From Gemmatimonadota bacterium (GTDB lineage: Bacteria; Gemmatimonadota; Gemmatimonadetes; Longimicrobiales; Gaopeijiaceae): a stretch of DNA of 64,000 nt. The stretch spans positions 61,196 to 125,195 of the forward strand of contig JAPOYJ010000020.1 of NCBI GenBank assembly GCA_026706635.1, in the 5' to 3' direction. Positions 8,305 through 18,540 of this stretch are shown here, in pieces (the stretch's first letter is position 1; every line of letters begins with the position of its first letter). Under the pieces are notes generated by a model. The model searched no databases, was not told the DNA's origin, and saw only the letters and a list, made by a program, of their open reading frames with translations. The position numbers were made by a program, and so were the translations under genes.

Positions 8305-10050
8305 ATGACGAGGCGGCTACGATTCGGTAGTGTCGGGTGCGGGGTGGTGGTGGCTGTGCTGGGGCTCCTGGGCGCGGTCCCGACCGCGGCGCAGGATCGG
8401 CATTCCGTCATGGTCACCAACCTGGTGCCCAAGAGCGGAGCCAAAGACGACTTCGGCAAGAAGCTGGCCGGGGAGCTTCGAGAGCTTATCAACGGGTTCG
8501 TCACGCATAGGGCGGTCGAGGAGAAAGAGATCCGCGACGCCCTCAGGCAGTACAAGCTCGAGGTGGAGGACCTCGACTGCATCACGACGCTCCAGCTGCT
8601 GGTCGCGCGCGTCGCACGGATCGGCTTCTGTGGTTCCTACACCGAGGACCGGGAGGCGAAGACCGTTTCCGTCCAGGACGTACAGTTTGTCGCACCGGGG
8701 ACGGCGCCGGTCAAGATCGCCGACCGGACATGGCCGAGGGACGCCTACCGCGCCGCCGCTCAGGAGATCGCGACGTTCTTCGAGCGGTTTGTCACCCAGC
8801 TCCGAAACGCTGAGTTCTGTCGCGAGTACTACGAGACGGGGGCGCTGGAGGACGCGGAGTCGCGATGCGTGATCGCGCTGAACCTCGCGCCCGACGATGT
8901 CCCGGTGCTAATCACCTACGCGCAGGTGCTGCGCCGCACCGACCGTCCCGGCCAGGCATTCGAGCAGATCAAGAGGGCCCTCGAGCTAAACCCGGCCGAC
9001 GAGACCGCGCTCGAACTGGCTGGCTACCTGGCGGCCAAGCTCGACATGCCCGACGAATCGGGAGACTACTTCCGCCAGCTCCTGCAGCTCGATCCCGGCA
9101 ACGTTCCGGTCAGGCTGAACATCGCCTACAATCTCGCCCAGGATGGCGAGCCCGAGTTGGCGATGACGCTGGTGCAGGACGGTCTCGACATTGCGCCCGA
9201 CGACGTCCAGCTCCTCCTGCATCATGCCTCCTTCGCGATCAGGTGCGGCCAGGACAGAAAGGTCGAGGGTCAGCCGCTCACGCCGGAGGCGGCCGCGTAC
9301 TACCAGAAGGGACTGGACTCGTACCGCGCGGCGTACGAGCAGCTCGGCGCCGCGATGGACGGAGACCACCTGGCCCTGATGATCGCCGGACTGAACGAGG
9401 TCGAGCAGCCCGAAGAGGCGCTGGCGGTCGCCGAACAGGCGCTGGAGACGCACGGAGACGAGCCCAGATTCTGGTCGATGAAGGGTGACATACTACGTCG
9501 GCTCGACAGGACGGACGAGGCGCTGACCGCGCTCGACGAGGTGGTTGCGCGCGACCCCGAGTATTCGAACGTCAGGGCGAGGCAGGGGAAGTGGCTCCTG
9601 GAGGCTGGGCGGGAAGAGGAGGCGCTGGCGACTTTGCGCGAGGCCGTGGACCGGGGAGAACAACCCGCGCGGACTATCGCCTCGATGTTCTTTGGCGAAG
9701 CGGTAAGAAACGGCATTAATTCGACGCCGAAGCGGCCAGCCTTCGCGATTCGCCTCATTGGGATGGCCAAGCAGTTCGCGGACCAGATCGCCGACTCGAA
9801 GTTCCTGGGTCAGATGGACTACTTTCTCGCCTACTCGATGTACGTCCAGGCCGAGGCGGAGCAGAAGCCCGAGACCGTGGGCAGCGCACGGCAGACCCTG
9901 CCCAGGTTCCGCGAGGTGAAGCGCATCCTGGAGCTCTCGCATGTGGCGGCGTACGGCCGCGGCAACCGTGCAACGCACTACCAGCAGCTGAAGAGCGGCA
10001 CCGACACGTTCATCGAGATCCAGGAAGCGTTGATTCGACGGGGGAGCTAG
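8305..10050 (+). CDS. Exported TPR-repeat protein
   Basis: 581 residues. An N-terminal signal peptide (hydrophobic VVVAVLGLLGAVPTAAQ) directs it to the periplasm. Residues about 25-160 form a domain starting HSVMVTNLVPKSGAKDDFGK, resembling a curli-assembly (CsgG-like) or ABC-type nucleotide-free domain only loosely. From about 165 to 480 tetratricopeptide repeats follow, for example AFEQIKRALELNPADETALE and later LDRTDEALTALDEVVARDPE. TPR arrays bind proteins or peptides; no partner is visible. The stop TAG is formed by the CTAG end of the downstream repeat. Function otherwise unknown. Confidence 0.75.
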   Translation: MTRRLRFGSVGCGVVVAVLGLLGAVPTAAQDRHSVMVTNLVPKSGAKDDFGKKLAGELRELINGFVTHRAVEEKEIRDALRQYKLEVEDLDCITTLQLLVARVARIGFCGSYTEDREAKTVSVQDVQFVAPGTAPVKIADRTWPRDAYRAAAQEIATFFERFVTQLRNAEFCREYYETGALEDAESRCVIALNLAPDDVPVLITYAQVLRRTDRPGQAFEQIKRALELNPADETALELAGYLAAKLDMPDESGDYFRQLLQLDPGNVPVRLNIAYNLAQDGEPELAMTLVQDGLDIAPDDVQLLLHHASFAIRCGQDRKVEGQPLTPEAAAYYQKGLDSYRAAYEQLGAAMDGDHLALMIAGLNEVEQPEEALAVAEQALETHGDEPRFWSMKGDILRRLDRTDEALTALDEVVARDPEYSNVRARQGKWLLEAGREEEALATLREAVDRGEQPARTIASMFFGEAVRNGINSTPKRPAFAIRLIGMAKQFADQIADSKFLGQMDYFLAYSMYVQAEAEQKPETVGSARQTLPRFREVKRILELSHVAAYGRGNRATHYQQLKSGTDTFIEIQEALIRRGS

Positions 10051-10199
10051 GCAGCCCGTGGGCAGACCCTCCCACGGCAGGAGCGGCGCTGCATCCCCGC
10101 CGCACCACGATGCTCGCCTGTCCACAGTGTAACGTATGCTTTACAATATGTAATCCATAGTTTACAATCCATGCCCGTGGCTTCGCTCCGCGTTCTCCT
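10047..10199 (+). repeat. Dispersed repeat, long form
   Basis: CTAG at 10047-10050, left arm with CTCCCACGGCAGGAG, two palindromes ending near 10165, right arm GCCCGTGGCTTCGCTCCGCG. Sits between the TPR gene, whose stop it supplies, and secG. The 145 bases from here to secG show no gene. Confidence 0.85.
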
Positions 10200-10343
10200 T
10201 GACACCTGCCTTGCGCCGGGACAGCTTCCGGGTCCGCGCCGGGATCGTGCGTCGCGGCTGTCCGGGGTGGCGTGCCCTGCATCGCCGAGCTCGCACCGTC
10301 GCACGGCCGGAGCTGGACGAAGAACTTCAATACCCGAGGCCCA

Positions 10344-10766
10344 ATGTACGGATTCCTGCTGACGCTCCTCGTCCTCGACGGGGTATTTCTGGCGGTTGTG
10401 GTCCTCCTCCAGGCCGGCAAGGGGGGAGGTCTCGCGGCGATGGGAGGCGGTGCCGCAGCCACCGAGGTGCTCGGAGGGCGGCAGGCGACTACCCTCCTGA
10501 CACGCGCCACCTGGATCTCGGGATCGGGATTCATGGCGGTCGCCCTCGTGCTGGCCATCATGTCCACTCGCTCCACTGCCCCTGAATCGGTGCTCGAGAG
10601 CATGGTCAGCCCCTCGCAGGAGGCGCCCGAACCGCTGCTTCCGGCCACGGACGGCGATCCGCTGCAGATCCCCGGGCTTTCCGACGTGGAGACGGGGACC
10701 GAGGTGCCGATCGGAGGCGCAGGCGGGGAGCCCCAGGGCATCGAGCTCCCCGGCGAAGACGGATAG
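10344..10766 (+). CDS. secG: Protein translocase subunit SecG
   Basis: 140 residues. Two membrane segments (about 3-22 and 53-72) surround the SecG loop VVVLLQAGKGGGLAAMGGG. SecG is the small third subunit of the SecYEG channel in the inner membrane and assists SecA cycling. The C-terminal 65 residues are an acidic, proline-rich tail (QEAPEPLLPATDG and on) longer than in E. coli. The stop TAG is shared with the next repeat. Confidence 0.88.
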   Translation: MYGFLLTLLVLDGVFLAVVVLLQAGKGGGLAAMGGGAAATEVLGGRQATTLLTRATWISGSGFMAVALVLAIMSTRSTAPESVLESMVSPSQEAPEPLLPATDGDPLQIPGLSDVETGTEVPIGGAGGEPQGIELPGEDG

Positions 10767-10886
10767 CAGCCCGTGGACAGCCTCCCACGGCAGGAGCAGC
10801 GCTGCATCTCCGCTGGACCGCTCTGCTCGCTCGTCCATACTGTAATCTACGCTTTACAATATGTAACCCATGGGTTACAATGCTAG
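10764..10886 (+). repeat. Dispersed repeat lacking the right arm
   Basis: TAGCAGCCCGTGGACAGCC at 10764, core arm CATCTCCGCTGGACCGCT, palindromes TGTAATCTACGCTTTACA and TGTAACCCATGGGTTACA, then TGCTAG at 10881-10886. The right arm found in long copies is missing. The downstream gene starts with GTG at 10890. Confidence 0.85.
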
Positions 10887-10889
10887 TGG

Positions 10890-11975
10890 GTGACTGCGCT
10901 CCGGGCGGCGGACGTCGCCCACTTTGAGCTGCTCGCTGGGGTCGTCCACACGTCCGAAGCGGCGTTAGTGGAACCCGACGGCGGCAGCGCGGCACTCCCC
11001 GACCGGGTCGTCGAGGATCTTCTCTACCTCGGCTGCCAGGGTCGGCTCCTGGAAGCGGTGGTCCGGGAGATGTCCGGGTCCGGGCAGCTCGGCGCCGCCT
11101 TCGCGGACTTCGCCATAGACATGCGGGCCATGGCGATCGCACGCGCCGCGCGCTCGCTTGCGGACGGTCGCGGCGATCTCTGTCATCCGGGACTCCTTTC
11201 GCCTGGTCCGGCGCTAGCCTTTGGCGCGACTCCGCTCGAGTTCCTGCGCCATGTGACCGCAAGGGGCACATCACCCGCGTCGGCGCGGGCGGGAGGACTG
11301 AGCTGGCACGACGCTGACAGGGGGCTGATCGGCTGGGGAGGACCGAGGGGTGGCACGATGACCCAGGTGATGGCTGGCGCGGCGCTGGCGCACAGGAGGA
11401 GGGGCGAGGACAGGGTCGCCCTCGTCTTCGAGGAGCGCGGGGCCTTGCAGGGGGGCGGGTGGCACGAGGGGATGAATCTCTCGGGTGCCCTGGCGCTGGC
11501 GCTGATCGTGGTGGTGGAGGACAGCTTTCCTCCGGACCCGGCCGACGCGACCGACCTGCGAGCGGTGGCTGGAGTCTACGGTGCCGGTTTCGTGTCGGTC
11601 GGGGCGATGGCACTTGCGGAGCTCTACAGGGTGGCTGCGGACGCCCGCCAGCGGGCGCTCGGAGGCGATGGTCCGGTGATCGTGGAGCTGCGGCCGCTCC
11701 CCGACGAGGAGAGGTGGGCGCTGCACGACGGCCTGGCGGGGGCTGCGGTAGCGGATGGCACGATCTCTGAGCGCAGGAGAGTCGACACCGAGGCCGCCGC
11801 GACCGCCTCCGTGGAGCATGCGGCGCAGCGTCTAGGCAACGAGCCGGGACCGTCGCCCGAAGAAGCTCTGGCACCGATCTGCGCCGAGGCTCCACCCACT
11901 CGGCCCTGGACCCGACTCGACCCGCCCTCGCCGCGGGCTGGACCGGTCGAGGATCTGCAGGCGGCCACCCGGTGA
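10890..11975 (+). CDS. Degenerate E1-alpha-like dehydrogenase subunit
   Basis: 361 residues, directly upstream of and overlapping the E1-beta gene, in the place of the alpha subunit of a pyruvate or branched-chain 2-oxoacid dehydrogenase. Residues around 155-260 align by eye with E1-alpha: AGAALAHRRRGEDRVALVFE and GGWHEGMN. But the thiamine-diphosphate motif is destroyed: GDG is ERG, and the NN that binds Mg2+ is EDSF (compare the intact gene at 55186). The N-terminal region is poorly conserved and the C-terminus is a proline-rich tail. It may keep a structural role in the alpha2-beta2 assembly. GTG start at 10890 follows the repeat. Confidence 0.65.
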   Translation: MTALRAADVAHFELLAGVVHTSEAALVEPDGGSAALPDRVVEDLLYLGCQGRLLEAVVREMSGSGQLGAAFADFAIDMRAMAIARAARSLADGRGDLCHPGLLSPGPALAFGATPLEFLRHVTARGTSPASARAGGLSWHDADRGLIGWGGPRGGTMTQVMAGAALAHRRRGEDRVALVFEERGALQGGGWHEGMNLSGALALALIVVVEDSFPPDPADATDLRAVAGVYGAGFVSVGAMALAELYRVAADARQRALGGDGPVIVELRPLPDEERWALHDGLAGAAVADGTISERRRVDTEAAATASVEHAAQRLGNEPGPSPEEALAPICAEAPPTRPWTRLDPPSPRAGPVEDLQAATR

Positions 11976-12994
11976 CCGCAGCGATCCCTCACCAGGTGGC
12001 GCGAACGCGATCGGGCGAGCCCGCGACCTTTCTGGAGGCGATCAGCGAGGCTCTCTGGGAGGAGATGGAGCGCGACGAGCGTGTCTTTCTCATGGGCGAG
12101 GACATCGGCGAGTACGGCGGTGCCTTCAAGGTCACGCGCGGATTCCTGGCGCGCTTTGGCGCGACCAGAGTGGTCGACACGCCCATCTCCGAGGGCGGGT
12201 TCACTGGGGCGGCTGCCGGGGCGGCCCACATGGGCCTGCGTCCGGTCGTCGAAATGCAGTTCATGGACTTCGTCTCGCCCGCCTACGATGTGCTCACCAA
12301 CTACATCGCGACCTCGCGCTACCGGGGTGCCGGACCGCTCCCCCTGGTGGTGCGCGGGCCGGTGGGCGGGGGGAACCGGGGAGGGCCCTTCCACTCCCAG
12401 AATGTCGAGATGGCCTTCTTCCACACGCCCGGGCTCAAGATCGTCTACCCGGCCACGGCGCGAGACGCCAAGGGGCTGCTCAAGAGTGCGATCCGCGACG
12501 ACGACCCCGTGATCTTCGAGGAGCACAAGGGGCTCTACCGTGCCCCGCACTGCCGCGAACTCCTTCCCGAGGAGGACTATGTGGTGCCGATCGGCGAGGC
12601 GCGAACGGCGCTGGAGGGGGACGACCTCACGGTCGTCACCTACGGGCTGATGGTGCATCGCAGCCTGGAGGCGGCCGCTGCCCTGGCTCGCGACGGCGCC
12701 CGGATCGAGGTGATCGACCTGCGTACGCTCCTGCCGCTCGACGAGGAAGCGATTGCGGCCTCGGTCCGGAAGACGGGCAAGCTCCTGATTGTGCATGAGG
12801 ACACCCGTACCGGGGGAATTGCGGGCGAGATCGCGATGCGGGTGAACGAACGCGCCTTCGAGTGGCTGGACGGGCCGATCCTGCGGGTCACCGCAATCGA
12901 CTCCCCGGTCCCCTTCAGCGGCGAGCTGGAGGACTACTTCCTGCCGTCGGTGGAGGATGTGGTGACCGCCGCGCGTTACCTTTTGGATTACTGA
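11972..12994 (+). CDS. 2-oxoacid dehydrogenase E1 component, beta subunit
   Basis: 340 residues with full E1-beta architecture: VFLMGEDIGEYGGAFKVT, TPISEGGFTGAAAGAAHMGL, EMQFMDF, RGPVGGGNRGGPFHSQ and the transketolase C-terminal domain (VVTYGLMVHRSLEAA, EVIDLRTLLPLDEE). It forms the active site jointly with an alpha subunit and decarboxylates a 2-oxoacid for transfer to E2. Substrate (pyruvate or branched-chain) cannot be settled by eye; the EYGGAFKVT region fits pyruvate or branched-chain types. GTGA overlap with the alpha-like gene indicates coupling. Confidence 0.88.
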   Translation: MTAAIPHQVARTRSGEPATFLEAISEALWEEMERDERVFLMGEDIGEYGGAFKVTRGFLARFGATRVVDTPISEGGFTGAAAGAAHMGLRPVVEMQFMDFVSPAYDVLTNYIATSRYRGAGPLPLVVRGPVGGGNRGGPFHSQNVEMAFFHTPGLKIVYPATARDAKGLLKSAIRDDDPVIFEEHKGLYRAPHCRELLPEEDYVVPIGEARTALEGDDLTVVTYGLMVHRSLEAAAALARDGARIEVIDLRTLLPLDEEAIAASVRKTGKLLIVHEDTRTGGIAGEIAMRVNERAFEWLDGPILRVTAIDSPVPFSGELEDYFLPSVEDVVTAARYLLDY

Positions 12995-13052
12995 CGGTGG
13001 GCGCGGACGCCTCCGCCCGGTTCCCGCGACCTCGTCCGGACCCCTGCATGGA

Positions 13053-14495
13053 GTGGCGATAGTGTCCCGAATTGAAGTTCCGATGCCGCAGATGGGCGAA
13101 TCGATCGCCGAGGGCACCGTCTCAAAGTGGCTGAAGCAGGTCGGGGACGCCGTCGAGCGCGACGAGCCCATTCTGGAGATCTCCACCGACAAGGTCGACG
13201 CCGAGATTCCCTCGCCCTCCGCCGGGGCGCTGGTCGAGGTGCTGGTAGCCGAGGGCGAGACGGTGGAGGTGGGCACCATAGTCGCCTTCATAGACCCGAA
13301 CGGAAGCTCCGACGACCGGGCGCAAGCGGCGGTCTCCGACGATCCGGCACCGGCCGGGTCGTCGAGCCCGTCCGCCGAGGAGTCGGCCCAGACCGCCCCG
13401 CCACCGGCCAATACGGAGGTGGCGGAGCCGTCCTCGGGCGCGACCTCGGGGGCAGCCGCCACCGATGACGACCCGGATTGCACGACGACCACCGAGGAGA
13501 GGCTCCGCGCCCGTTCCACTCCTGTGGTGCGGCGGATCGCAGCCGAGGCGGGTATCGAGATAGCCGAGGTGCCCGGCACCGGCCACGGGGGGCGGGTGAC
13601 GAAGCAGGACATCCTGGCACACATCGAGAAGACGCCGGCCGAGCGGGTCGCCGATCCTCTCCAGCCCGCACCCCAGCCGTCGGCGCCGACTCCGTCGGCT
13701 CCCGCCCCACCCCCGGCCGCACGCCCCGCCCCGAGCGGGGACGATCTCTGGGACCGCTTCAGCACGGAGGTGGAGCACCCTGTCTTCCCGGTCCGCGCCG
13801 AGGACACTGTCGAGGCCATGGACAAGGTGCGCCGCCTCACCGCGGAGCACATGATCCTCGCCAAGCGCGTACACGCGCATGTGCACTCGGTAGTCGAGAT
13901 CGACTTCACCTCCGTGGACACAGTGCGGCGCGAGATGAAGGAGCAGTGGGCCAAGAGGGGAGCGCGGGTCTCCTACACCGCCTTCGTCGCCTGGGCGTGC
14001 TCCCGGATACTGCGTGACTTTCCGACGGTGAACGGGGTGATATCGGGCGATAGCGTCATTCACCGGGGTGCCGTCAACCTGGGGATGGCCGTGGACCTGA
14101 ACCCGGGACTAATCGTGCCCGTGATCCACGACGCCGACGACCTCGGGCTGGTGGGTCTGGCCAAGAAGATCGTGGACCTTGCGACGCGTGCGAAGTCGCG
14201 GCAGCTCTCTCCGGGCGAGATCCAGGGTGCGACCTTCACGATCACCAACCCGGGCGTGCTCGGCACCATGGTCGGGATGCCGGTCATCCCCAAGGGCACC
14301 TCGGCGATCCTGGGCACTGGCACCATCGAGAAGCGCGTGGTCGCGCTGACCGATCCGGTGACCGGGGGCGATTCCGTGGCGATTCGGAAGCGGTCGTACT
14401 TCTCCCTCGGCTACGACCACCGCCTGGTGGACGGTGCCGATTCGGCGCGCTTCCTGTCGGTGCTCAAGGAGGTGCTGGAGGATTTCCCCCAGTAG
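13053..14495 (+). CDS. 2-oxoacid dehydrogenase E2, dihydrolipoamide acyltransferase
   Basis: 480 residues. One lipoyl domain (residues about 5-80) with the lipoylated lysine in EISTDKVDAEIPSP, a long Pro/Ala-rich linker, a peripheral-subunit-binding domain (about 155-190, STPVVRRIAAEAGIEIAEV), a second Pro-rich linker and the catalytic domain with SLGYDHRLVDGADSARFL near the C-terminus. Transfers the acyl group made by E1 to CoA. It lies 58 bases after E1-beta and 150 before lipB, whose product could prime the lipoyl domain. No E3 gene in the window. Confidence 0.9.
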   Translation: MAIVSRIEVPMPQMGESIAEGTVSKWLKQVGDAVERDEPILEISTDKVDAEIPSPSAGALVEVLVAEGETVEVGTIVAFIDPNGSSDDRAQAAVSDDPAPAGSSSPSAEESAQTAPPPANTEVAEPSSGATSGAAATDDDPDCTTTTEERLRARSTPVVRRIAAEAGIEIAEVPGTGHGGRVTKQDILAHIEKTPAERVADPLQPAPQPSAPTPSAPAPPPAARPAPSGDDLWDRFSTEVEHPVFPVRAEDTVEAMDKVRRLTAEHMILAKRVHAHVHSVVEIDFTSVDTVRREMKEQWAKRGARVSYTAFVAWACSRILRDFPTVNGVISGDSVIHRGAVNLGMAVDLNPGLIVPVIHDADDLGLVGLAKKIVDLATRAKSRQLSPGEIQGATFTITNPGVLGTMVGMPVIPKGTSAILGTGTIEKRVVALTDPVTGGDSVAIRKRSYFSLGYDHRLVDGADSARFLSVLKEVLEDFPQ

Positions 14496-14507
14496 TTTGC
14501 GGAGTGC

Positions 14508-14637
14508 CAGCAGTCCGTGGACAATCTCGCGCGAGCACCGAGAGCGGCGAAGCGCCCCGCTGTGGGGAGGCGAGCGAAGCGGTCCAGCGGGGATGCGGCG
14601 CTGCTGCTGCCGTGGGAGGCTTGTCCACGGGCTGCCT
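14508..14637 (-). repeat. Dispersed repeat, short form
   Basis: CAGCAGTCCGTGGACAATCT at the left, GCGCGAGCACCGAGAGCGGC, then GAGCGAAGCGGTCCAGCGGG and right end CTTGTCCACGGGCTGC. No palindrome pair. Its two ends are imperfect inverted repeats of each other. Lies between E2 and lipB. Confidence 0.85.
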
Positions 14638-14644
14638 GGGACGC

Positions 14645-15367
14645 ATGAGGGCCTGGAGAGACCGTGCGCTCTCGGTTCTACATCTGGGCGAGGTGGGCTA
14701 CCCGGAGGCCCTGGAGCTGCAGGCCCGTCTGGTCGGGTGCCGTCGTCGGGGCGAGGTGCCCGACACGTTGCTGCTCCTGCAGCACCCCCATGTGGTCACG
14801 ATTGGGTCGGCAGGCGGCGATCGCCACCTGCTTCTTCCGCGTCGGGAGCTCGCCGAGCGGGGGATCGGGCTCTTCGAGACGGGTAGGGGCGGCGACGTCA
14901 CCTACCACGGCCCGGGGCAGGTCGTCGGCTACCCGATCCTCGATCTGAAGCCCGACCGCAGGGACCTCCACGCGTATCTACGGAGCCTGGAGGCGGTCCT
15001 GATCGACGCGCTGGCCACCTTCGGGATCACGGCCGACCGCGACGAGACGGCGACGGGCGTGTGGGTGGAGAGCGCCAAGGTCGCGGCGATCGGAATCCGA
15101 GTCTCGTCGGGGTGGATCACCTCGCACGGCTTCGCCCTGAATGTCGCGACCGACCTCTCCTACTTCGGAGCGATCGTCCCGTGCGGCCTTCAGGGTCGGC
15201 CGGTCACCAGCGTCGAACGGATCCTGGGGCGCGAGGTGGCACCTGCGGCCCTGCACCGGGCGATCGCAGCGGCCATGGTCCGCGAGTTCGGCTACGGGCG
15301 TGCCGAGAGCGATGAGGTGCCCCTCGAATGCCGCCAGGGTGCATCTGCAAGCTGCAAGGGCTCCTAG
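14645..15367 (+). CDS. lipB: Octanoyl transferase (lipoyl synthesis)
   Basis: 240 residues. Transfers octanoate from acyl-carrier protein to lipoyl domains. Family signatures are present: GRGGDVTYHGPGQVVGYPI, the lysine in ESAKVAAIGIR, SHGFALNVATDL and the catalytic cysteine in IVPCGLQG. Start ATG at 14645 (MRAWRDRALSV) lies eight bases after the repeat end; earlier in-frame codons are repeat sequence. The adjacent E2 gene is the expected acceptor. The TAG stop is shared with the next repeat. Confidence 0.92.
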   Translation: MRAWRDRALSVLHLGEVGYPEALELQARLVGCRRRGEVPDTLLLLQHPHVVTIGSAGGDRHLLLPRRELAERGIGLFETGRGGDVTYHGPGQVVGYPILDLKPDRRDLHAYLRSLEAVLIDALATFGITADRDETATGVWVESAKVAAIGIRVSSGWITSHGFALNVATDLSYFGAIVPCGLQGRPVTSVERILGREVAPAALHRAIAAAMVREFGYGRAESDEVPLECRQGASASCKGS

Positions 15368-15537
15368 CAGCACCACCGGCCCAAGGAGGAACGCGCAGAG
15401 CGACAACACGGATATGGCAATTGCAAACCGCGAATTACATATTGTAAAGTGTAGTTTACATTCCCGACAGGCGGGCAAGGCGATTCAGCGGGGATGCAGC
15501 GCCGCTCCCGCCCCGCGAGGCTCGTCCGCGGGCTTGA
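15364..15537 (-). repeat. Dispersed repeat, long form
   Basis: CTAGCAGCACCACCGGCCC at the left, palindromes TGCAAACCGCGAATTACA and TGTAAAGTGTAGTTTACA, then GATTCAGCGGGGATGCAGC and a diverged right end. Fills most of the lipB-fumC spacer. Confidence 0.8.
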
Positions 15538-15638
15538 GGCGCTTCGCCATCGCGTCCCACTGGAACCGCAGGACAGGCTATAATTTGGGCCGTTCGTCCC
15601 GGATCGCCCCGCCCCACCCACCCTGAGCACAGGCGAAA

Positions 15639-17054
<1,416 letters not shown>

Positions 17055-17371
17055 CTCCTTTTGGGGGTGACTGCGACCTGCCATAACCGCCCGAAGTTGC
17101 GCGCGGCCCCGCCGCTCCCCATCTTTGACGGGTGTCGGGGGGCTTAGCATTGAGCCAACACTGGACGAGCCGGGACTGCCTCCCGCCGAGTTACGTCACG
17201 CCCCCTGGGTGGGGACGGCGGAGCCGGTGGGGGAGTCACCGACGATTGAGCCCCGGGCTTCATCCACCGCTCTTCGGCACGATTGCGGCCTGCCTAGCGC
17301 GGGCCCAAAGGTCGGCGATCCTTCCGGGACGCCGACCTTTGCATTTTTCCAGGACTGCTACTAGGGAACAG
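17055..17371 (+). other. Gene-free, structured spacer between fumC and queD
   Basis: 317 bases with no convincing coding frame and none of the dispersed repeat. Several GC-rich inverted segments and a strong hairpin followed by T residues at its end suggest a structured transcript, either the fumC 3' end or a leader or small RNA before queD. No known riboswitch motif was recognised. Confidence 0.4.
17307..17349 (+). terminator. Rho-independent terminator
   Basis: AAAGGTCGGCG (17307-17317) and CGCCGACCTTT (17330-17340) pair perfectly over 11 bases around a 12-base loop, followed by GCATTTTTCC. It lies 22 bases before the queD start on the same strand, so it ends the upstream transcript or acts as an attenuator. 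Confidence 0.75.
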
Positions 17372-17788
17372 ATGCCGCGCGTCCGCATAGTCCGCCGACT
17401 CCACTTCAGCGCCGCCCACAGGCTGTCCCGCCCGGACTGGAGCGAGGATCGCAACGTGCGGACCTTCGGCGAGTGCGCCCACCGCAACTGGCACGGCCAC
17501 AACTACGAGCTCGAAGTCGCGGTCGTGGGCCCGGTGGACCCGGAGACGGGGTACGTGATGGACCTGGCGGCGCTCAAGGAGCTGGTCGAGCGCCAGGTGG
17601 TGGGCGACCTCGACCATCGGAACCTCAATCTGGACGTGCCCTGGCTCGCCGACGTCGTCCCGACGACCGAGAACCTCGCGATCGGGATCTGGGAGCGGAT
17701 ATCGCCGCACATTCCGCCCCCCGCCGTCCTGGACGCGGTGATCGTGCAGGAGACGCCCCGAAACCGCGTGGAGTACCGGGGCGGATAG
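17372..17788 (+). CDS. queD: 6-pyruvoyl/6-carboxytetrahydropterin synthase family protein
   Basis: 138 residues. Zinc-binding histidines in FSAAHRL and HGHNYELEV, catalytic cysteine in CAHRNWHGH, and conserved LDHRNLN and PTTENLAIGIWERI. QueD converts 7,8-dihydroneopterin triphosphate to 6-carboxytetrahydropterin in queuosine/7-deazaguanine synthesis; related enzymes act in biopterin routes, and no other que genes are nearby. ATG at 17372 immediately precedes the conserved core. Confidence 0.85.
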   Translation: MPRVRIVRRLHFSAAHRLSRPDWSEDRNVRTFGECAHRNWHGHNYELEVAVVGPVDPETGYVMDLAALKELVERQVVGDLDHRNLNLDVPWLADVVPTTENLAIGIWERISPHIPPPAVLDAVIVQETPRNRVEYRGG

Positions 17789-17798
17789 AGGTGTCGGC

Positions 17799-18494
17799 AT
17801 GCATATCGGCCTCGTCGAGCAGCTCCTCTGCCCCCGCTGCGGACCGCCCTACGGCCTGATTCTCCTCGCCCAGGAGGTAAGGGAGCGCCGCGTTCGGCAG
17901 GGCGAGTTCGGGTGCCGGAAGTGTCGCGGCAGCTACCCGGTCGAGGCCGGGTTCGGCGATCTCAGGCCACCGCCGCGCTCTCCGGGACCGTCGGTTGGAG
18001 CAGCCGCCGGCCGCATGGACTCCGATCCCGACGCCGCAATCCGCCTGGCCGCCGCCTTGGGCGTCGCCCGGGGCCCGGGTGTTCTCCTCCTGGATGGTTT
18101 CCGCGCGAGCGATGCCCGAGCTCTAGCGGGGATAGTGGGCGACGTTGAGGTGGTCGTCGTCGGCTGGGGTGGGCAGGGGGTGGCAGGGTCGGGTGTGAGC
18201 GCGTTCGTGGCGGGGGGGACGATCCCGCTCCGGGACGGCGCGGCGCTGGGGGTGGCGGTTGGAGGCGACCGGGACGAGACGGCGTGGAGCGAGTCGCTGC
18301 GGGTGCTGGCCGACGGAGGGAGGATCGTGATCTCCGGGCCCACCGACGCGTCCCGCGAGTGGGCGCGGAGCCGTGGTCTGGTTCAGCTGCTGGACGATGG
18401 CGGGCTGCTCGTCGCCACGGCGCCGCGGACGGGCCCTAAGCCATGTCCAGCCATGTGGAGGGGGCCGGGGGTGCCGAGCTCTCCCAGCGGCTAG
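17799..18494 (+). CDS. Trm112-like zinc-ribbon protein with Rossmann-like C-terminus
   Basis: 231 residues. The N-terminus resembles the Trm112 family: LLCPRCGPPYG, later FGCRKCRGSYPVEAGF, giving four zinc-ligand cysteines at about 11, 14, 44 and 47. The rest alternates hydrophobic strands and glycine-rich turns (GVARGPGVLLLDGF, VEVVVVGWGGQG) and may be a degraded SAM-methyltransferase-like fold. Trm112 proteins activate methyltransferases. Starts 10 bases after queD. Its TAG stop is the CTAG end of a minimal repeat. Confidence 0.5.
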   Translation: MHIGLVEQLLCPRCGPPYGLILLAQEVRERRVRQGEFGCRKCRGSYPVEAGFGDLRPPPRSPGPSVGAAAGRMDSDPDAAIRLAAALGVARGPGVLLLDGFRASDARALAGIVGDVEVVVVGWGGQGVAGSGVSAFVAGGTIPLRDGAALGVAVGGDRDETAWSESLRVLADGGRIVISGPTDASREWARSRGLVQLLDDGGLLVATAPRTGPKPCPAMWRGPGVPSSPSG

Positions 18495-18540
18495 CAGTCA
18501 GTGGATGATCTCGCGCATCGGCGGCGTGTCCAAGGGCTAG
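18491..18540 (-). repeat. Minimal 50-bp repeat shared by two convergent genes
   Basis: CTAGCAGTCAGTGGATGATC at the left and GTGTCCAAGGGCTAG at the right. Both CTAG ends act as stops: the left TAG ends the Trm112-like gene, the right one read backwards ends the heme prenyltransferase gene. Smallest copy with both ends. Confidence 0.8.

Noticed and set aside
17125..17364. Small open frame before queD
   Set aside because: No ribosome site, no protein-like composition and it crosses the terminator hairpin.
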